Below are positions 35,597-45,254 of a DNA stretch of 64,000 bases, piece by piece. The position numbers were made by a program, and so were the translations under genes. The stretch comes from a bacterium (lineage in GTDB: Bacteria; Electryoneota; Electryoneia; Electryoneales; Electryoneaceae): the NCBI GenBank assembly GCA_020444425.1, contig JAHLLB010000013.1, positions 1 to 64,000 of the forward strand, in the 5' to 3' direction. The number at the start of each line of letters is the position of its first letter. Position 1 is the first letter of the stretch. The notes under the pieces were generated by a model. It had not been told where the DNA came from. It saw only the letters and a list, made by a program, of their open reading frames with translations, and ran no database searches.

Positions 35597-35627
35597 AACG
35601 CCGGAATCACGGGATTCCGGCGTTTTG
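35597..35627 (+). terminator. Rho-independent terminator
   Basis: A perfect 12-bp stem (AACGCCGGAATC and complement), 4-nt loop, then TTTTG on the plus strand. It lies about 100 nt after the muramidase stop. A smaller GC hairpin precedes it (35565-35588). Confidence 0.7.
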
Positions 35628-35703
35628 AGTCTGTCAGCTAATTGTCGGTGGATCCGCGTCTGCGAACAGACACGGCCACATCTCACTGTAACTCGAGCGT
35701 AGC

Positions 35704-36531
35704 TCACCAGTTTTCGTCCGTCTCATAGCCGAATTCGACGAGCCACTCCTGCGCGTGCTGCTTGAACTCATCCTTCATCGACTCGGGCAGCTTCTCTTTC
35801 CACGTCCCGATCATGCCCTTGCTGAAGGTGGGGCTCTTGTCTGAGAAGACGCCGTCCGCGACATGCGCGAGCAGCTTGTCGGTCCACGGAGCCTCGAGGT
35901 GCTCAAACATGCGCTGCAGCAAGGCGAGCTGGGCGTCACGGCTGCCGCCGCCCTGTTGACCAACGAGGTCCTCAAAGCGGACGATGACGATGTCCTCTTT
36001 CAGCCACGGCCGGTACTTCTCGTAGCGTTCCTTCAGCGGGACGAATCCCTGGGTGCCGGTTCCGTGGAAGAAGGCGCGGCACTGTTCCTCGAACGAGTCC
36101 ATCTGCGCCAGCTGATTGGCGAATTCGCCGCGCTTCCGCTTCAGGTTGAACTTGATGCCGGAGAGCAGGGCGTCACGCGGATCCCGCACCTGAATCAGCA
36201 GCTTAAGGCCTTCGTCCTTGACGATCTTCGCGACTTCGGGTGAGTGGTGCACGTGCGCGACGAGAAACTGCCCGCCCTTTAAGCCCTTGAGGTAGCGCTC
36301 GATACCTTGTGCGTCCACCTTGGACTGGTTGACCGTGCCGGTCAATTTGCGGTAGAACCACGGGTGCAGGCACAGCGCGCGTTCGATCAGGTGAGTGCCC
36401 GACTTGGGCATGCTGATCGCGAACACCGGATGGGCGCCCTTGGGCGGGTGCAACCGGACGCGGAATTTATCTGATGGTGGCAATCCGAACCGTTCCAGAT
36501 CCCACAGAATCTTGCCAACCCTGCTGCTCAT
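35704..36531 (-). CDS. PAPS-dependent sulfotransferase
   Basis: 275 residues; ATG at 36531 with GGAG five bases before. The 5'-phosphosulfate loop is ISMPKSGTHLIERAL (residues 39-53) and the 3'-phosphate-binding element is IQVRDPRDALLSG (about residue 114). Both are diagnostic of sulfotransferases that move sulfate from PAPS to a hydroxyl or amine. A HVHHSPE segment provides a candidate catalytic His. There is no signal peptide, so it is cytosolic. The acceptor is unknown; it may modify a carbohydrate or lipid. It stands alone, convergent with the muramidase gene. Confidence 0.87.
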   Translation of the reverse strand: MSSRVGKILWDLERFGLPPSDKFRVRLHPPKGAHPVFAISMPKSGTHLIERALCLHPWFYRKLTGTVNQSKVDAQGIERYLKGLKGGQFLVAHVHHSPEVAKIVKDEGLKLLIQVRDPRDALLSGIKFNLKRKRGEFANQLAQMDSFEEQCRAFFHGTGTQGFVPLKERYEKYRPWLKEDIVIVRFEDLVGQQGGGSRDAQLALLQRMFEHLEAPWTDKLLAHVADGVFSDKSPTFSKGMIGTWKEKLPESMKDEFKQHAQEWLVEFGYETDENW

Positions 36532-36938
36532 TTGTGCTCCGTGACCATGTCAGAACTCGCGCTGAATATACGAGACTCAACGAGAAAACGGAGACATCTT
36601 TCGTGATCCCCATGAGCATCCGGTGCCGGTTTTCCATACTTTTACGTCAAGCTATTGATTTTCTAAGTACTTAGCCGAGACACCGTGGAGAGCAATGAAA
36701 CGAAATTAGGGTTTGCCGGGAGTAGACAAGTTCCACTGAGCGTTGCTATTTTCACGCAGCGGCGCGGGGGGCGAACGCATGGTCCGGGGAGTACTCCCTC
36801 GCGTATGCAGGACGTGTTGATCGACATCCGCCCGCCTGAGCTGTGATTCTTCTTGTTGGATTGTTGGACTGTCGGATAGAAGGCTATGATGGTGACGTAC
36901 GACCCGTTGAGAACGATCAATAATCGAGGAGAGATGTT
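36532..36938. other. Intergenic region
   Basis: No gene seen in 407 bp. It contains a perfect 12-bp palindrome CTAAGTACTTAG (36663-36674), a possible regulator site. A strong ribosome binding site (GAGGAGAG) for the next gene ends the region. Confidence 0.4.
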
Positions 36939-37982
36939 ATGAAACGAGCCGGTTTTCTTGCCGCGAGCCTGCTTCTCCTGTTTACCGTCTCCGTGTTTGC
37001 ACAACCTGTGGAACACATCCCGCCCGGACGCTTCTGGGTGACGGTGGATGGAGATTCGACAACGGTTCCCTATGTTTCGAGCCACGACCTGGACGGTGTT
37101 CACCCCGAACTGACCCGCGCGGTAATCTTCATTCCGCCGGGCCCCCGTGATGTTGTCAACATGGCCCAGCGTGTCGTCGGCGCCGGTAACCAGGCCGGTG
37201 TGAGCGATACCACGTTCTACGCCGGGCTGCAGTACCTGTTGCTGAACGACCTCCAGGCACATGAACTGGAAACCTCCGACATTGCCTACTGGAACTTCCA
37301 GGACTGGGGCGACGGCGATTTGAGCCGCACTACGCCGGCCGCACCACGTGATGTGTTTGTCAGCAGCTTCACGTTCCTCGACTCGCTCGTCGTGCTGACT
37401 GACCAGATCTGCCCGAACCTGAACTGCATCGTCATCTGCGGAAATTCGGAAGCCGGGCAGTTCATCAGCCGGTACCAGGCACTTACGCGAATTCCAACCG
37501 AGTTCCCGGATCTGCCACCGATCGTGTTCACTCCGATGAACAGCGGCAACTTCCTGTACGTGAGTCGGGAACGGATGAGCTCAAGTGGTGAAATTGGAGT
37601 TCCATGCAACCTTATCACCACGACCATCGACTACTACAACGAGTATCCGTATGGGCTGGAAAACTTGAACGAGTACGGCGCAGAAAGCGGTGCCGATTAT
37701 ATCCGGGAACAATACCCGAACCGTTGGATCAACCACCTGGCCGGTTCGCTCGACAACGGCGCCAACACCGACAACCTGCCCATGGCGTTACAGGGATTCA
37801 ACAACAACATGCGCTGCAAAATTATCATCCAGGTCCACGAAGCATTCTACGGATACCCATTGCCACGCACGCAGTTTTTTGAAATCCCGGGCGCTGGACA
37901 CAGCAACATCTGGAACTTCTCTGAAATCTGGTACCCGTTGTTCCACTACACACCGCCATCAGACAACAGGACGGATGGCTGA
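36939..37982 (+). CDS. Secreted alpha/beta-hydrolase-like protein
   Basis: 347 residues; ATG preceded by GAGGAGAG. Signal peptide MKRAGFLAASLLLLFTVSVFA. The body reads as an alpha/beta hydrolase: a strand AVIFIPPGPRD, the nucleophile elbow VICGNSEAGQF with Ser170, a candidate Asp at 272 or 278, and a C-terminal EIPGAGHSNIW with His321. It lacks the T9SS domain of its neighbour. It is about as similar to the next gene's first 340 residues as a tandem duplicate would be, with the same opening (FWVTVDG-STxVPYVSSHDLDxVHPE type) and the same CPNL-xx-[IM]-V-I strand. Substrate unknown. Confidence 0.75.
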   Translation: MKRAGFLAASLLLLFTVSVFAQPVEHIPPGRFWVTVDGDSTTVPYVSSHDLDGVHPELTRAVIFIPPGPRDVVNMAQRVVGAGNQAGVSDTTFYAGLQYLLLNDLQAHELETSDIAYWNFQDWGDGDLSRTTPAAPRDVFVSSFTFLDSLVVLTDQICPNLNCIVICGNSEAGQFISRYQALTRIPTEFPDLPPIVFTPMNSGNFLYVSRERMSSSGEIGVPCNLITTTIDYYNEYPYGLENLNEYGAESGADYIREQYPNRWINHLAGSLDNGANTDNLPMALQGFNNNMRCKIIIQVHEAFYGYPLPRTQFFEIPGAGHSNIWNFSEIWYPLFHYTPPSDNRTDG

Positions 37983-38050
37983 GCGATGACTATCAACCCA
38001 TTGCAAACGGAACGACGGTGTTCAGGATCGCTTGAATTCAGGAGGACAAG

Positions 38051-39415
38051 ATGGTAATCAGACACTTAACGCTACTTCTACTTTTCGTGTTGGTTGCGGC
38101 GATTTCCGCGCAAGCGCAACCGTTTCCGGTGGGCAACGTTCCGGAAGGCCGCTACACGCTGAGTTTCGACGGGATTGAGCTCAGCACGCCGATGCTTTCG
38201 TCCCATTCGCTGGATGAAATTCATCCGGAAATTACGCGGGCGATTCTGTTCGTTCCGGATACAACCCGCGAAGTCATGACCAGCGGCCAACGACTCGCCG
38301 CACAAGCCGATACCGCCGGTGCGGAAGCGACTACGCTGATTGTCGGCCTGCAATTCCTCATTATGGACGATATCGTTGAGTTCGAACTCGAGGATACCAA
38401 CGTCGCGTACTGGCCACGCGTCTGGCACAGCGGCTTCGATGGTCTGTCCAAACCCGAAGCACCGCGCGATACGGTCGTCAGCAGCTTCGTCTTCATGGAC
38501 AGCCTGATGTACCGCATTTCGGATATCTGCCCGAACCTGCAGACGATGGTCATTTCCGGCGGTGGCACGTATGTCCATCGTTTCGCCTGCGGAACGAGTG
38601 TGCCAGAGGAATTTGAGCGGGGCGATCGGGCGGGGATCCACCTGACACGACGCCCGCCGGTGCTGTTCCTCGCGGCTACCATCGACGCGTTCCTGTACTT
38701 GAACGAAAGCCGCCCGCAGTACACGGGAGGCTTTGCGGCGGTCGGCAACCTTTTCCAGAGCTACGTCCCGGAATACAACTGGTACCCGTTCGGCTTGGAG
38801 AACCTGGTTCCGTACATGGCGGAAAAGGGCGTCAGCTTCATCATGAGTCGCTATCCGCAAAAGAACATGATCTATTTCTGCGGGGAGAACGATACCTACC
38901 CGAACTGGGACAACCAGAACCGGCTGGTGCAGGGATTGAACAACAAGATGATCGCGATCCTGTACCCGTTGCATCTGGAAGAAGTCTTTGGGGCAACAAT
39001 CACACACCGGCTCATTATCGCCCAGAACGTCGGACCGTACGATATTCTACGCGCGTCTGAGCTGCGGCCCTACCTGTTCGAATACATCCCGAGCGGCTAC
39101 GGCTACCTTGAGATGGCGACGAACGTTGAGGACGGCGACGCGACTCCAACCGACTATCGTGTCGACGCGGCGTACCCGAACCCGTTCAACGCAGCCACGC
39201 AGGTCGCGGTGACGCTGCCAACGGCGACTGACGTCACCATCCGTGTGTTCAATATCGTCGGGCAGGAAGTCGCACGTCTCGCCGACGGACACCTTAACGC
39301 CGGCGAACACACGTTCAGCTTCGACGCCGCCGACCTGGCCAGCGGGACCTACTTTCTGCACGTGCAAGCACCCGGGAAACTGGCCGAACTGCAAAAGCTG
39401 ACGCTGGTGAAATAA
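38051..39415 (+). CDS. T9SS-exported paralog of the hydrolase with lost catalytic residues
   Basis: 454 residues; ATG with GGAGGACAAG upstream. Signal peptide ending AISAQA. Residues 25-345 align with the preceding gene, but the nucleophile Ser is Gly (VISGGGTYV, Gly172 in place of Ser170) and the catalytic His is Pro (NVGPYDI against GAGHSNI). The protein is therefore predicted to be non-catalytic. Unlike its neighbour it has a complete T9SS sorting domain (DAAYPNPFNAATQV, ending LTLVK). A binding or scaffold role at the cell surface, possibly with the active paralog, is inferred. A terminator follows. Confidence 0.8.
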   Translation: MVIRHLTLLLLFVLVAAISAQAQPFPVGNVPEGRYTLSFDGIELSTPMLSSHSLDEIHPEITRAILFVPDTTREVMTSGQRLAAQADTAGAEATTLIVGLQFLIMDDIVEFELEDTNVAYWPRVWHSGFDGLSKPEAPRDTVVSSFVFMDSLMYRISDICPNLQTMVISGGGTYVHRFACGTSVPEEFERGDRAGIHLTRRPPVLFLAATIDAFLYLNESRPQYTGGFAAVGNLFQSYVPEYNWYPFGLENLVPYMAEKGVSFIMSRYPQKNMIYFCGENDTYPNWDNQNRLVQGLNNKMIAILYPLHLEEVFGATITHRLIIAQNVGPYDILRASELRPYLFEYIPSGYGYLEMATNVEDGDATPTDYRVDAAYPNPFNAATQVAVTLPTATDVTIRVFNIVGQEVARLADGHLNAGEHTFSFDAADLASGTYFLHVQAPGKLAELQKLTLVK

Positions 39416-39450
39416 GACCGTCTCTCGTCTCTTGTCTTTCGTCTCGCGAT
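39416..39450. repeat. Degenerate GTCTC tract after stop codon
   Basis: Irregular repeats of CGTCTCTCGTCTCTTGTCTT type immediately after the stop codon of the T9SS-exported paralog. Confidence 0.55.
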
Positions 39451-39461
39451 ACGAGTGTTCA

Positions 39462-39498
39462 GGGGACAGTCACCGATGGTGGCTGTCCCCGTTTTTTT
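39462..39498 (+). terminator. Strong Rho-independent terminator
   Basis: GGGGACAG-T-CACC pairs with GGTG-G-CTGTCCCC, 3-nt loop, then seven T. It lies 47 nt after the stop of the gene ending at 39415. Confidence 0.9.
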
Positions 39499-39622
39499 AG
39501 GCAGGCATCGGAATGCACCGGCCCACAGGCATGGACGTCAATCCGGATCTTTGTTTGCACAGGAAAAGTACGCGGTGTTACTTTCCCTCAGCGACATTAT
39601 TCAGATACGTGAGATGGTTACG

Positions 39623-39922
39623 ATGGAAACGCGATTGGCTCAAGCTGAAATCCTGGACTATATCAGGCAATCCAAGGAACGTTGGAGGCAACAGTACGGT
39701 GTTGTCAAAGTCGCGCTTTTCGGATCGTACGCTCGTGATGAACACCTGGCGACCAGCGACATTGACATCCTGATTGAAATGGATCCCACAACGTTTGATG
39801 GTTACATGGACTTGAAGTTCGAACTTGAGGACCATTTCAAGCGTAGCGTTGATCTGGTCACAAAACAGGCAATCAAGGAGCGCATGTTTCCATTCATCGA
39901 GCCGGATCTGCTGTATGCGTGA
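39623..39922 (+). CDS. mntA: MntA-type nucleotidyltransferase antitoxin
   Basis: 99 residues from the ATG at 39623 (GAGATGG five bases upstream; ATG at 39614 is also possible). The minimal nucleotidyltransferase motif is complete: Gly34-Ser35-x10-Asp46-x-Asp48 (FGSYARDEHLATSDIDILIE). MntA proteins transfer AMP to the partner HepT toxin and so silence it. It overlaps hepT by 8 nt, the usual order for this toxin-antitoxin pair. Local GC is lower than in neighbouring genes (about 45% in one line I counted), consistent with horizontal acquisition. Confidence 0.88.
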   Translation: METRLAQAEILDYIRQSKERWRQQYGVVKVALFGSYARDEHLATSDIDILIEMDPTTFDGYMDLKFELEDHFKRSVDLVTKQAIKERMFPFIEPDLLYA

Positions 39923-40244
39923 CCCGACCTTGTACCTGCTCGATATGGTGGAAGCCATTGACAGGATTTTACTGATCCGGACGGACTGTGACCGAAAGAG
40001 GTTTCTTCACGACTTTTTGCCCCGGGATGCCATCTTGCGCAACCTGGAAGTCCTGGGCGAGGCCGCTCGAAACGTATCGGATGAAATACGCGACGAATTT
40101 GTGCAAGTCGAATGGCGAAAGCTGATAGCGTTCCGGAACATCATCAGCCACGAGTATTTCGGAGTGGACTACGAACTCGTCTGGGATGTTGTTGAGAACA
40201 AACTTGAACCGCTTCGCCAGATACTTCTCGAGTATCTTGATTAA
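39915..40244 (+). CDS. hepT: HepT-type HEPN toxin
   Basis: 109 residues from the ATG at 39915, inside the end of mntA. The HEPN RNase motif R-x4-H-x-Y is present as Arg74, His79 and Tyr81 (FRNIISHEYF); the Tyr is the residue known to be AMPylated by MntA in characterised pairs. The GEAARNVSDE helix is typical of the family. The toxin would cleave RNA when not modified. Convergent with sucD. Confidence 0.88.
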   Translation: MRDPTLYLLDMVEAIDRILLIRTDCDRKRFLHDFLPRDAILRNLEVLGEAARNVSDEIRDEFVQVEWRKLIAFRNIISHEYFGVDYELVWDVVENKLEPLRQILLEYLD

Positions 40245-40268
40245 GTCACCGTGTGGATTGCTGAGAAA

Positions 40269-40295
40269 AGCCCGCCACGGATACCGTGACGGGCT
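40269..40295 (-). terminator. Rho-independent terminator of the suc operon
   Basis: AGCCCGCCACGG pairs with CCGTGACGGGCT with one mismatch, 3-nt loop; followed on the minus strand by TTTTCTC. About 20 nt beyond the sucD stop. Confidence 0.75.
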
Positions 40296-40317
40296 GTGAT
40301 CGTTCTGTGGGGACTGC

Positions 40318-41190
40318 TTAGCGGCCGAGCGCCTCGAGCATCGTCTGGCCGAGCAACGCCGGTGTGTCGGAGACGTGAATCCCCGCCGCCTTCAGTGCCG
40401 CCTTCTTGTCTGCCGCGGTGCCTTTGCCGCCGGAAATGATCGCACCGGCGTGGCCCATGCGACGTCCCGGAGGGGCGGTCGCGCCAGCGATGAACGACAC
40501 CACCGGCTTGTTGAATTCCTTCTTGATGTACTCCGCTGCCAGCTCCTCGGCGTTCCCGCCGATTTCGCCGATCAAGACCACACCTTCGGTCTCCGGATCG
40601 TCCTTGAACAGCTTGAGTGCGTCCACGAACGTCGTACCGATCACCGGGTCGCCGCCGATCCCGAGCGCGGTTGACTGGCCGAGGCCGACGCCGACGAGCT
40701 GGTGCACGGCTTCGTAGGTCAACGTACCCGAGCGGCTGATGAGGCCGATGCTGCCCGGCTTGTGGATGAACGCCGGCATGATGCCGACCTTCGCCTGGCC
40801 CGGCGTGATCACGCCCGGACAGTTCGGGCCGACCAGACGGGTGTTCGACAGCTCGAGCTTGCGATGCACCTTGAGCATGTCCGCCGCCGGAATGCCCTCG
40901 GTGATGCAGATGACGAGGTCGACGCCGGCGTCGATCGCTTCCATGATCCCGTCCGCCGCGAACGGTGGCGGAACGAAGATCACCGAGCAATTCGCGCCTG
41001 TTTCCTCGACGGCCTCAGCGACGCTGTTGAAGACGGGACGATCCAGGTGCATCGTGCCGCCCTTGCCCGGGGTGACGCCGGATACGACGTTCGTCCCGTA
41101 CTCGATCATCTGCGTCGCGTGGAATGTTCCTTCGCCGCCGGTGATGCCCTGCACCACCACGCGCGTGTCTTTGTTTACGAGAATTGCCAT
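40318..41190 (-). CDS. sucD: Succinyl-CoA synthetase alpha subunit
   Basis: 290 residues; ATG with AAGGGG eight bases upstream. CoA-binding Rossmann start ([14 protein letters not shown]), CITEGIP, the [12 protein letters not shown] block and the phospho-histidine His247 in [10 protein letters not shown]. It joins succinate and CoA with ATP or GTP in the citric acid cycle, as a complex with SucC. It is separated from sucC by two unrelated genes instead of being adjacent, but all four genes are on the same strand with tight spacing. Confidence 0.96.
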   Translation of the reverse strand: MAILVNKDTRVVVQGITGGEGTFHATQMIEYGTNVVSGVTPGKGGTMHLDRPVFNSVAEAVEETGANCSVIFVPPPFAADGIMEAIDAGVDLVICITEGIPAADMLKVHRKLELSNTRLVGPNCPGVITPGQAKVGIMPAFIHKPGSIGLISRSGTLTYEAVHQLVGVGLGQSTALGIGGDPVIGTTFVDALKLFKDDPETEGVVLIGEIGGNAEELAAEYIKKEFNKPVVSFIAGATAPPGRRMGHAGAIISGGKGTAADKKAALKAAGIHVSDTPALLGQTMLEALGR

Positions 41191-41202
41191 AATTCTATCC
41201 CC

Positions 41203-41511
41203 TTAGTCGCCGGGTTGGAGTGGTTCTTTCTCCCGCAATCGAGCTGCTGTCAGCATATTCAGCAACTGACGATCCTGTTCAGTGAAGTTGAGCAGCCGTA
41301 CCCGTTTTTTCAGATCCGATGTTGGCAGATCCTCGACCAAACGAGCCAGAGCTTCGTCGAGAAACGATACTGATGCGACCAACTCACTTTCAAAATCAAG
41401 TTCTACGAAATCATGATCGTGTAGAACCGCGAGAATACTTTCGCGCAAACGTTTCCCTTCTTCCCGTGAGGAAAGACTGGATCCGACTTCCTGTTGGACG
41501 ATCATCCGCAT
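41203..41511 (-). CDS. STAS-like DUF4325 protein
   Basis: 102 residues from the ATG at 41511, which has GGTGAG overlapping the previous gene's stop. The sequence matches the DUF4325 STAS-like domain: GSSLSSREEGKRLRESI, then FVELDFE, then SVSFLDEALARLVED. This family commonly sits beside a HATPase gene and resembles the antagonist partner of anti-sigma-type kinases. Here it follows such an ATPase by 4 nt and precedes sucD by 12 nt. Lower GC than sucC/sucD (47-48% in two lines I counted from this gene and the ATPase gene, against 63% in sucC). Confidence 0.82.
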   Translation of the reverse strand: MRMIVQQEVGSSLSSREEGKRLRESILAVLHDHDFVELDFESELVASVSFLDEALARLVEDLPTSDLKKRVRLLNFTEQDRQLLNMLTAARLREKEPLQPGD

Positions 41512-41515
41512 GATC

Positions 41516-42430
41516 TCACCACAAGGTGTCAACTTCAATGTCACTCATGTAGTCTTCAAAATGAAAACGGTAATCGGGTGAATTACTGATCTCAATCTGA
41601 ACAGCAGTACCCTGAAAAGCCGATTTCGTAAAACGTCGGTAGACATTGAAATTCGACATGTTGTACCGCATCATCGCAGAACCTGAAAGAATCCACAACT
41701 GGCCCTGGTTTTCTTCCAATAGCTTGCGAATTATCCACAAACCGAAACCACGGTTATCTCTTGTACCCGTCACACCACGTTGCACCGCAAGTTCGATCAG
41801 ATTCCGATCATCCTTCTCGCCGTGATAACGTTTGTGCCTTCTCAAGGTTGCAGGAATACCCGTTCCACTATCTAAAACACACAAGGATATCCCATCCCAC
41901 CTGCTTTCGGTTTCTGGTAAAACCTGGATTGCCGCTACGGCTTTCGCATCAGGTAATGCGTGTACTTTTGCGTTATCCGTAAGCTCTTTGAGGCATGCGT
42001 AGACCAGTGAACGTACGTCAGGATACAATTCTATCCGTTCACTTACCCGATCAAGCAGATAACGTGAAATTTTGCCGTCATGCAAGTCAAATTCCTTCAC
42101 TGACGGCAATGACGCTGGCGTTTCCACCGGAATACCACAGACTTCACCTTCAGAATCGAGCTCGTCCCATCTAGCTCTGGCAATAGCGTTTTGCGGTCGT
42201 ACAACCTCAACCCGCCTGCCCTCTTCCACTGATGATGAGTATTCTTCAAGAAGCAGTGCCGGGAGTGCAACGTCAAAAGGCTGGTTCAGCATGCTGCGAC
42301 GAAGACTTATCTCAGCCTTTTCACCCACCTTCAGCGCAGCGCGAACCTCCGCAATGCCCGAAATAACCTCGGGCAGTTCCATGTTGATTTCTTCATGAAA
42401 ATGCGCTGATGCGATCCCGGATTCAGCCAT
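41516..42430 (-). CDS. GHKL ATPase (HATPase_c) protein paired with DUF4325
   Basis: 304 residues from the ATG at 42430; a GTG directly before it touches the sucC stop, so translation is coupled to sucC. Residues about 140-270 form a GHKL ATPase: N box LKELTDNAKVHA, G1 box VLDSGTGIP, G2 region DNRGFGLWIIRKLL. The N-terminal 130 residues (LPEVISGIAEVRAAL, LPALLLEEYSSSVEEGRRVEV) resemble a degenerate STAS fold. There is no phospho-acceptor His domain, so this is not a classical sensor kinase; it resembles anti-sigma or partner-switch ATPases. GC is lower than that of the flanking suc genes. Confidence 0.83.
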   Translation of the reverse strand: MAESGIASAHFHEEINMELPEVISGIAEVRAALKVGEKAEISLRRSMLNQPFDVALPALLLEEYSSSVEEGRRVEVVRPQNAIARARWDELDSEGEVCGIPVETPASLPSVKEFDLHDGKISRYLLDRVSERIELYPDVRSLVYACLKELTDNAKVHALPDAKAVAAIQVLPETESRWDGISLCVLDSGTGIPATLRRHKRYHGEKDDRNLIELAVQRGVTGTRDNRGFGLWIIRKLLEENQGQLWILSGSAMMRYNMSNFNVYRRFTKSAFQGTAVQIEISNSPDYRFHFEDYMSDIEVDTLW

Positions 42431-42433
42431 CAC

Positions 42434-43597
<1,164 letters not shown>

Positions 43598-43937
43598 CGC
43601 ATTCCTCGCGTATGAGACAACGCTACAAAGCCTGTTTCAGGTATCGCTGAGACTACTGCATGGGGTGGGAGAATGCAAGAGCGGGAGAGGGGGAGAACTG
43701 GCTGCACAACCCTGTCAATCCATTTCAATCAGGTCATGATTTCCCCCGATCCGTTGATGCGGACAAGCATCGCTTGTTCCCCACCACCGGCCCGCAGCCT
43801 GCCTGTGTTGCGTTGCATTGTGATTCCGAAAGTGGATTGAAATTGATCTCACTCAGTATATTCGTCTGACACGTGGAGACAGCACACCAGTTGCCCCTGC
43901 GTCGCGGGGGCGTTTCAACTCTCGTGACGATCCGCGA
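43598..43937. other. Intergenic region between sucC and a lipoprotein gene
   Basis: 340 bp with no gene. It should hold the sucC promoter (minus strand). A small GC hairpin (GCCCC-GGGGC, about 43893-43911) may terminate the gene ending at 43938. Nothing else is evident. Confidence 0.4.
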
Positions 43938-45125
43938 TTATTGCACAGGCGTCAGATTCACGAAGACGCCGGTCTTGTCCATTTTTCCGTCCGAGTAGCA
44001 ACGGAACAGGTACAGCTCGTACTGTCCATCGCCGTCAGAGTCCGAACCACCGGCCGCAACCAATCCGCCGTGCGGATGCTTGACGATGGCGCACCCTTGA
44101 CCCGCACCGGGGTAGGTCTTTTTCCACGCCACGGCCCCATCTTCCAGGTTGACGCAGGCGAGAAACAGTTCGGAATCCGAATCGCCGGCAATCACCACGG
44201 TCTGGTTACGCACGATCATGTCGAACGCGTAGTCGTCCCCACTGCTGCCGCTGAACGTGGTGGTGAACACCTCCTCGAATCCCTGGCTGATCCGCAGGAC
44301 GGCGGCTTCCTTGTTGCCTGCATCAAACGTATACATGCCGCCCGCGATCAGGATGCCCAGATCATCCTGCGAACGAATCCGATAGCCGGTGTCGCCGAGG
44401 AACTCGCCGAAGGTTGCGCGTTGCAGCTCGTTGCCGTCGTCGTCCGTTTCGAGCAGCAGAATCTCCCGCTGCCCAAGTTCCTGGTTGCGGAGTTCGCCGG
44501 TGATTACGCTGCCGGTTCCGTGCGACGCGACGCTGATACCGCGGTCGTCATTGCTGGTTGTGTCGTACTGCCGCACCCACCGTTGTATCCCGTCGGAGCT
44601 GATACTCCCCTGTAGCACCCGGCCTCCGGTGGATGTACCCGTGAACAACACCTCGCCATATCCGCCAATCGCCACACCGCGCCCGTACTTCCCCGTCACA
44701 GCATGGCTCCACTGCACCTCGGCGTTGCTCGAAAGCAGGTACACTTTCACTTCCGGGTCGGCTGAGTTGCCGACGATCGCGTAGCCGCCACTGGGGTGTT
44801 GAACGATGTCATGCACGCCGAACCCGACGTCGTGATACCACAACGGATACCCCTCGTCGTCAACCTTGAGGATGAAGCCGTGGCTGGTGTCGTTCGCTAC
44901 TCCACCGAGTCCCACGATCACAAAGCCCTGATCGTGGGCCTGAACCATCGCTCGTGGCCACAACGATCCGCTGACGTGCTCAATCGCACGCACCCAGGTG
45001 GTGTCGCCGTAAATCGCACCGGTCGCGTCCTGATCCGGACCGGTTGGTGCAGATTCATCGCACGAGGTGAGCACAACCAGCGAGCAGAAGGCGATACAGA
45101 CAAGGGCTTGAATCGAAAATCTCAT
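43938..45125 (-). CDS. Propeller lipoprotein
   Basis: 395 residues from the ATG at 45125 (GGGGG upstream; an upstream start at 45146 would spoil the signal peptide). Lipobox L-T-S-C; the mature protein starts CDESAPTGPDQD, acidic after the Cys. Seven or so repeats of the pattern DGYAIVGNS, GEVLFTGTSTGG, LGILIAGGMYTF, QTVVIAGDSDSE, GGLVAAGGSDSDGD alternate with Trp-containing strands, as in delta-60-type propellers. It is related in style to the genes at 28061 and 48039. Probably an outer-membrane or surface lipoprotein; no function assigned. Confidence 0.78.
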   Translation of the reverse strand: MRFSIQALVCIAFCSLVVLTSCDESAPTGPDQDATGAIYGDTTWVRAIEHVSGSLWPRAMVQAHDQGFVIVGLGGVANDTSHGFILKVDDEGYPLWYHDVGFGVHDIVQHPSGGYAIVGNSADPEVKVYLLSSNAEVQWSHAVTGKYGRGVAIGGYGEVLFTGTSTGGRVLQGSISSDGIQRWVRQYDTTSNDDRGISVASHGTGSVITGELRNQELGQREILLLETDDDGNELQRATFGEFLGDTGYRIRSQDDLGILIAGGMYTFDAGNKEAAVLRISQGFEEVFTTTFSGSSGDDYAFDMIVRNQTVVIAGDSDSELFLACVNLEDGAVAWKKTYPGAGQGCAIVKHPHGGLVAAGGSDSDGDGQYELYLFRCYSDGKMDKTGVFVNLTPVQ

Positions 45126-45198
45126 TGTTTCCCCCACTATCCACATTGGTAATATGATGTAAATTGAACATCACGTCAACTTGTTGGGGGTGGCAAAC

Positions 45199-45232
45199 GA
45201 AAAAGCCGACGATGCACAGGCATCACCGGCTT
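45199..45232 (-). terminator. Rho-independent terminator
   Basis: On the minus strand, AGCCGGTGATGC pairs with GCATCGTCGGCT (two G-T wobbles), followed by TTTTTCG. It is about 20 nt past the stop of the epimerase gene at 45255. Confidence 0.8.
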
Positions 45233-45254
45233 GAAATGTCGTACTCGAACTCGC

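Noticed and set aside
36663..37262. 199-codon minus-strand frame over the start of the secreted hydrolase gene
   Set aside because: Antisense to the signal peptide region of a gene with a strong ribosome binding site; no domain recognisable.
43834..43865. TTGAAA ... TATATT as a promoter upstream of the suc or lipoprotein genes
   Set aside because: The spacing is about 14 bp, too short for a standard promoter, and it points away from both flanking genes, which are on the minus strand.
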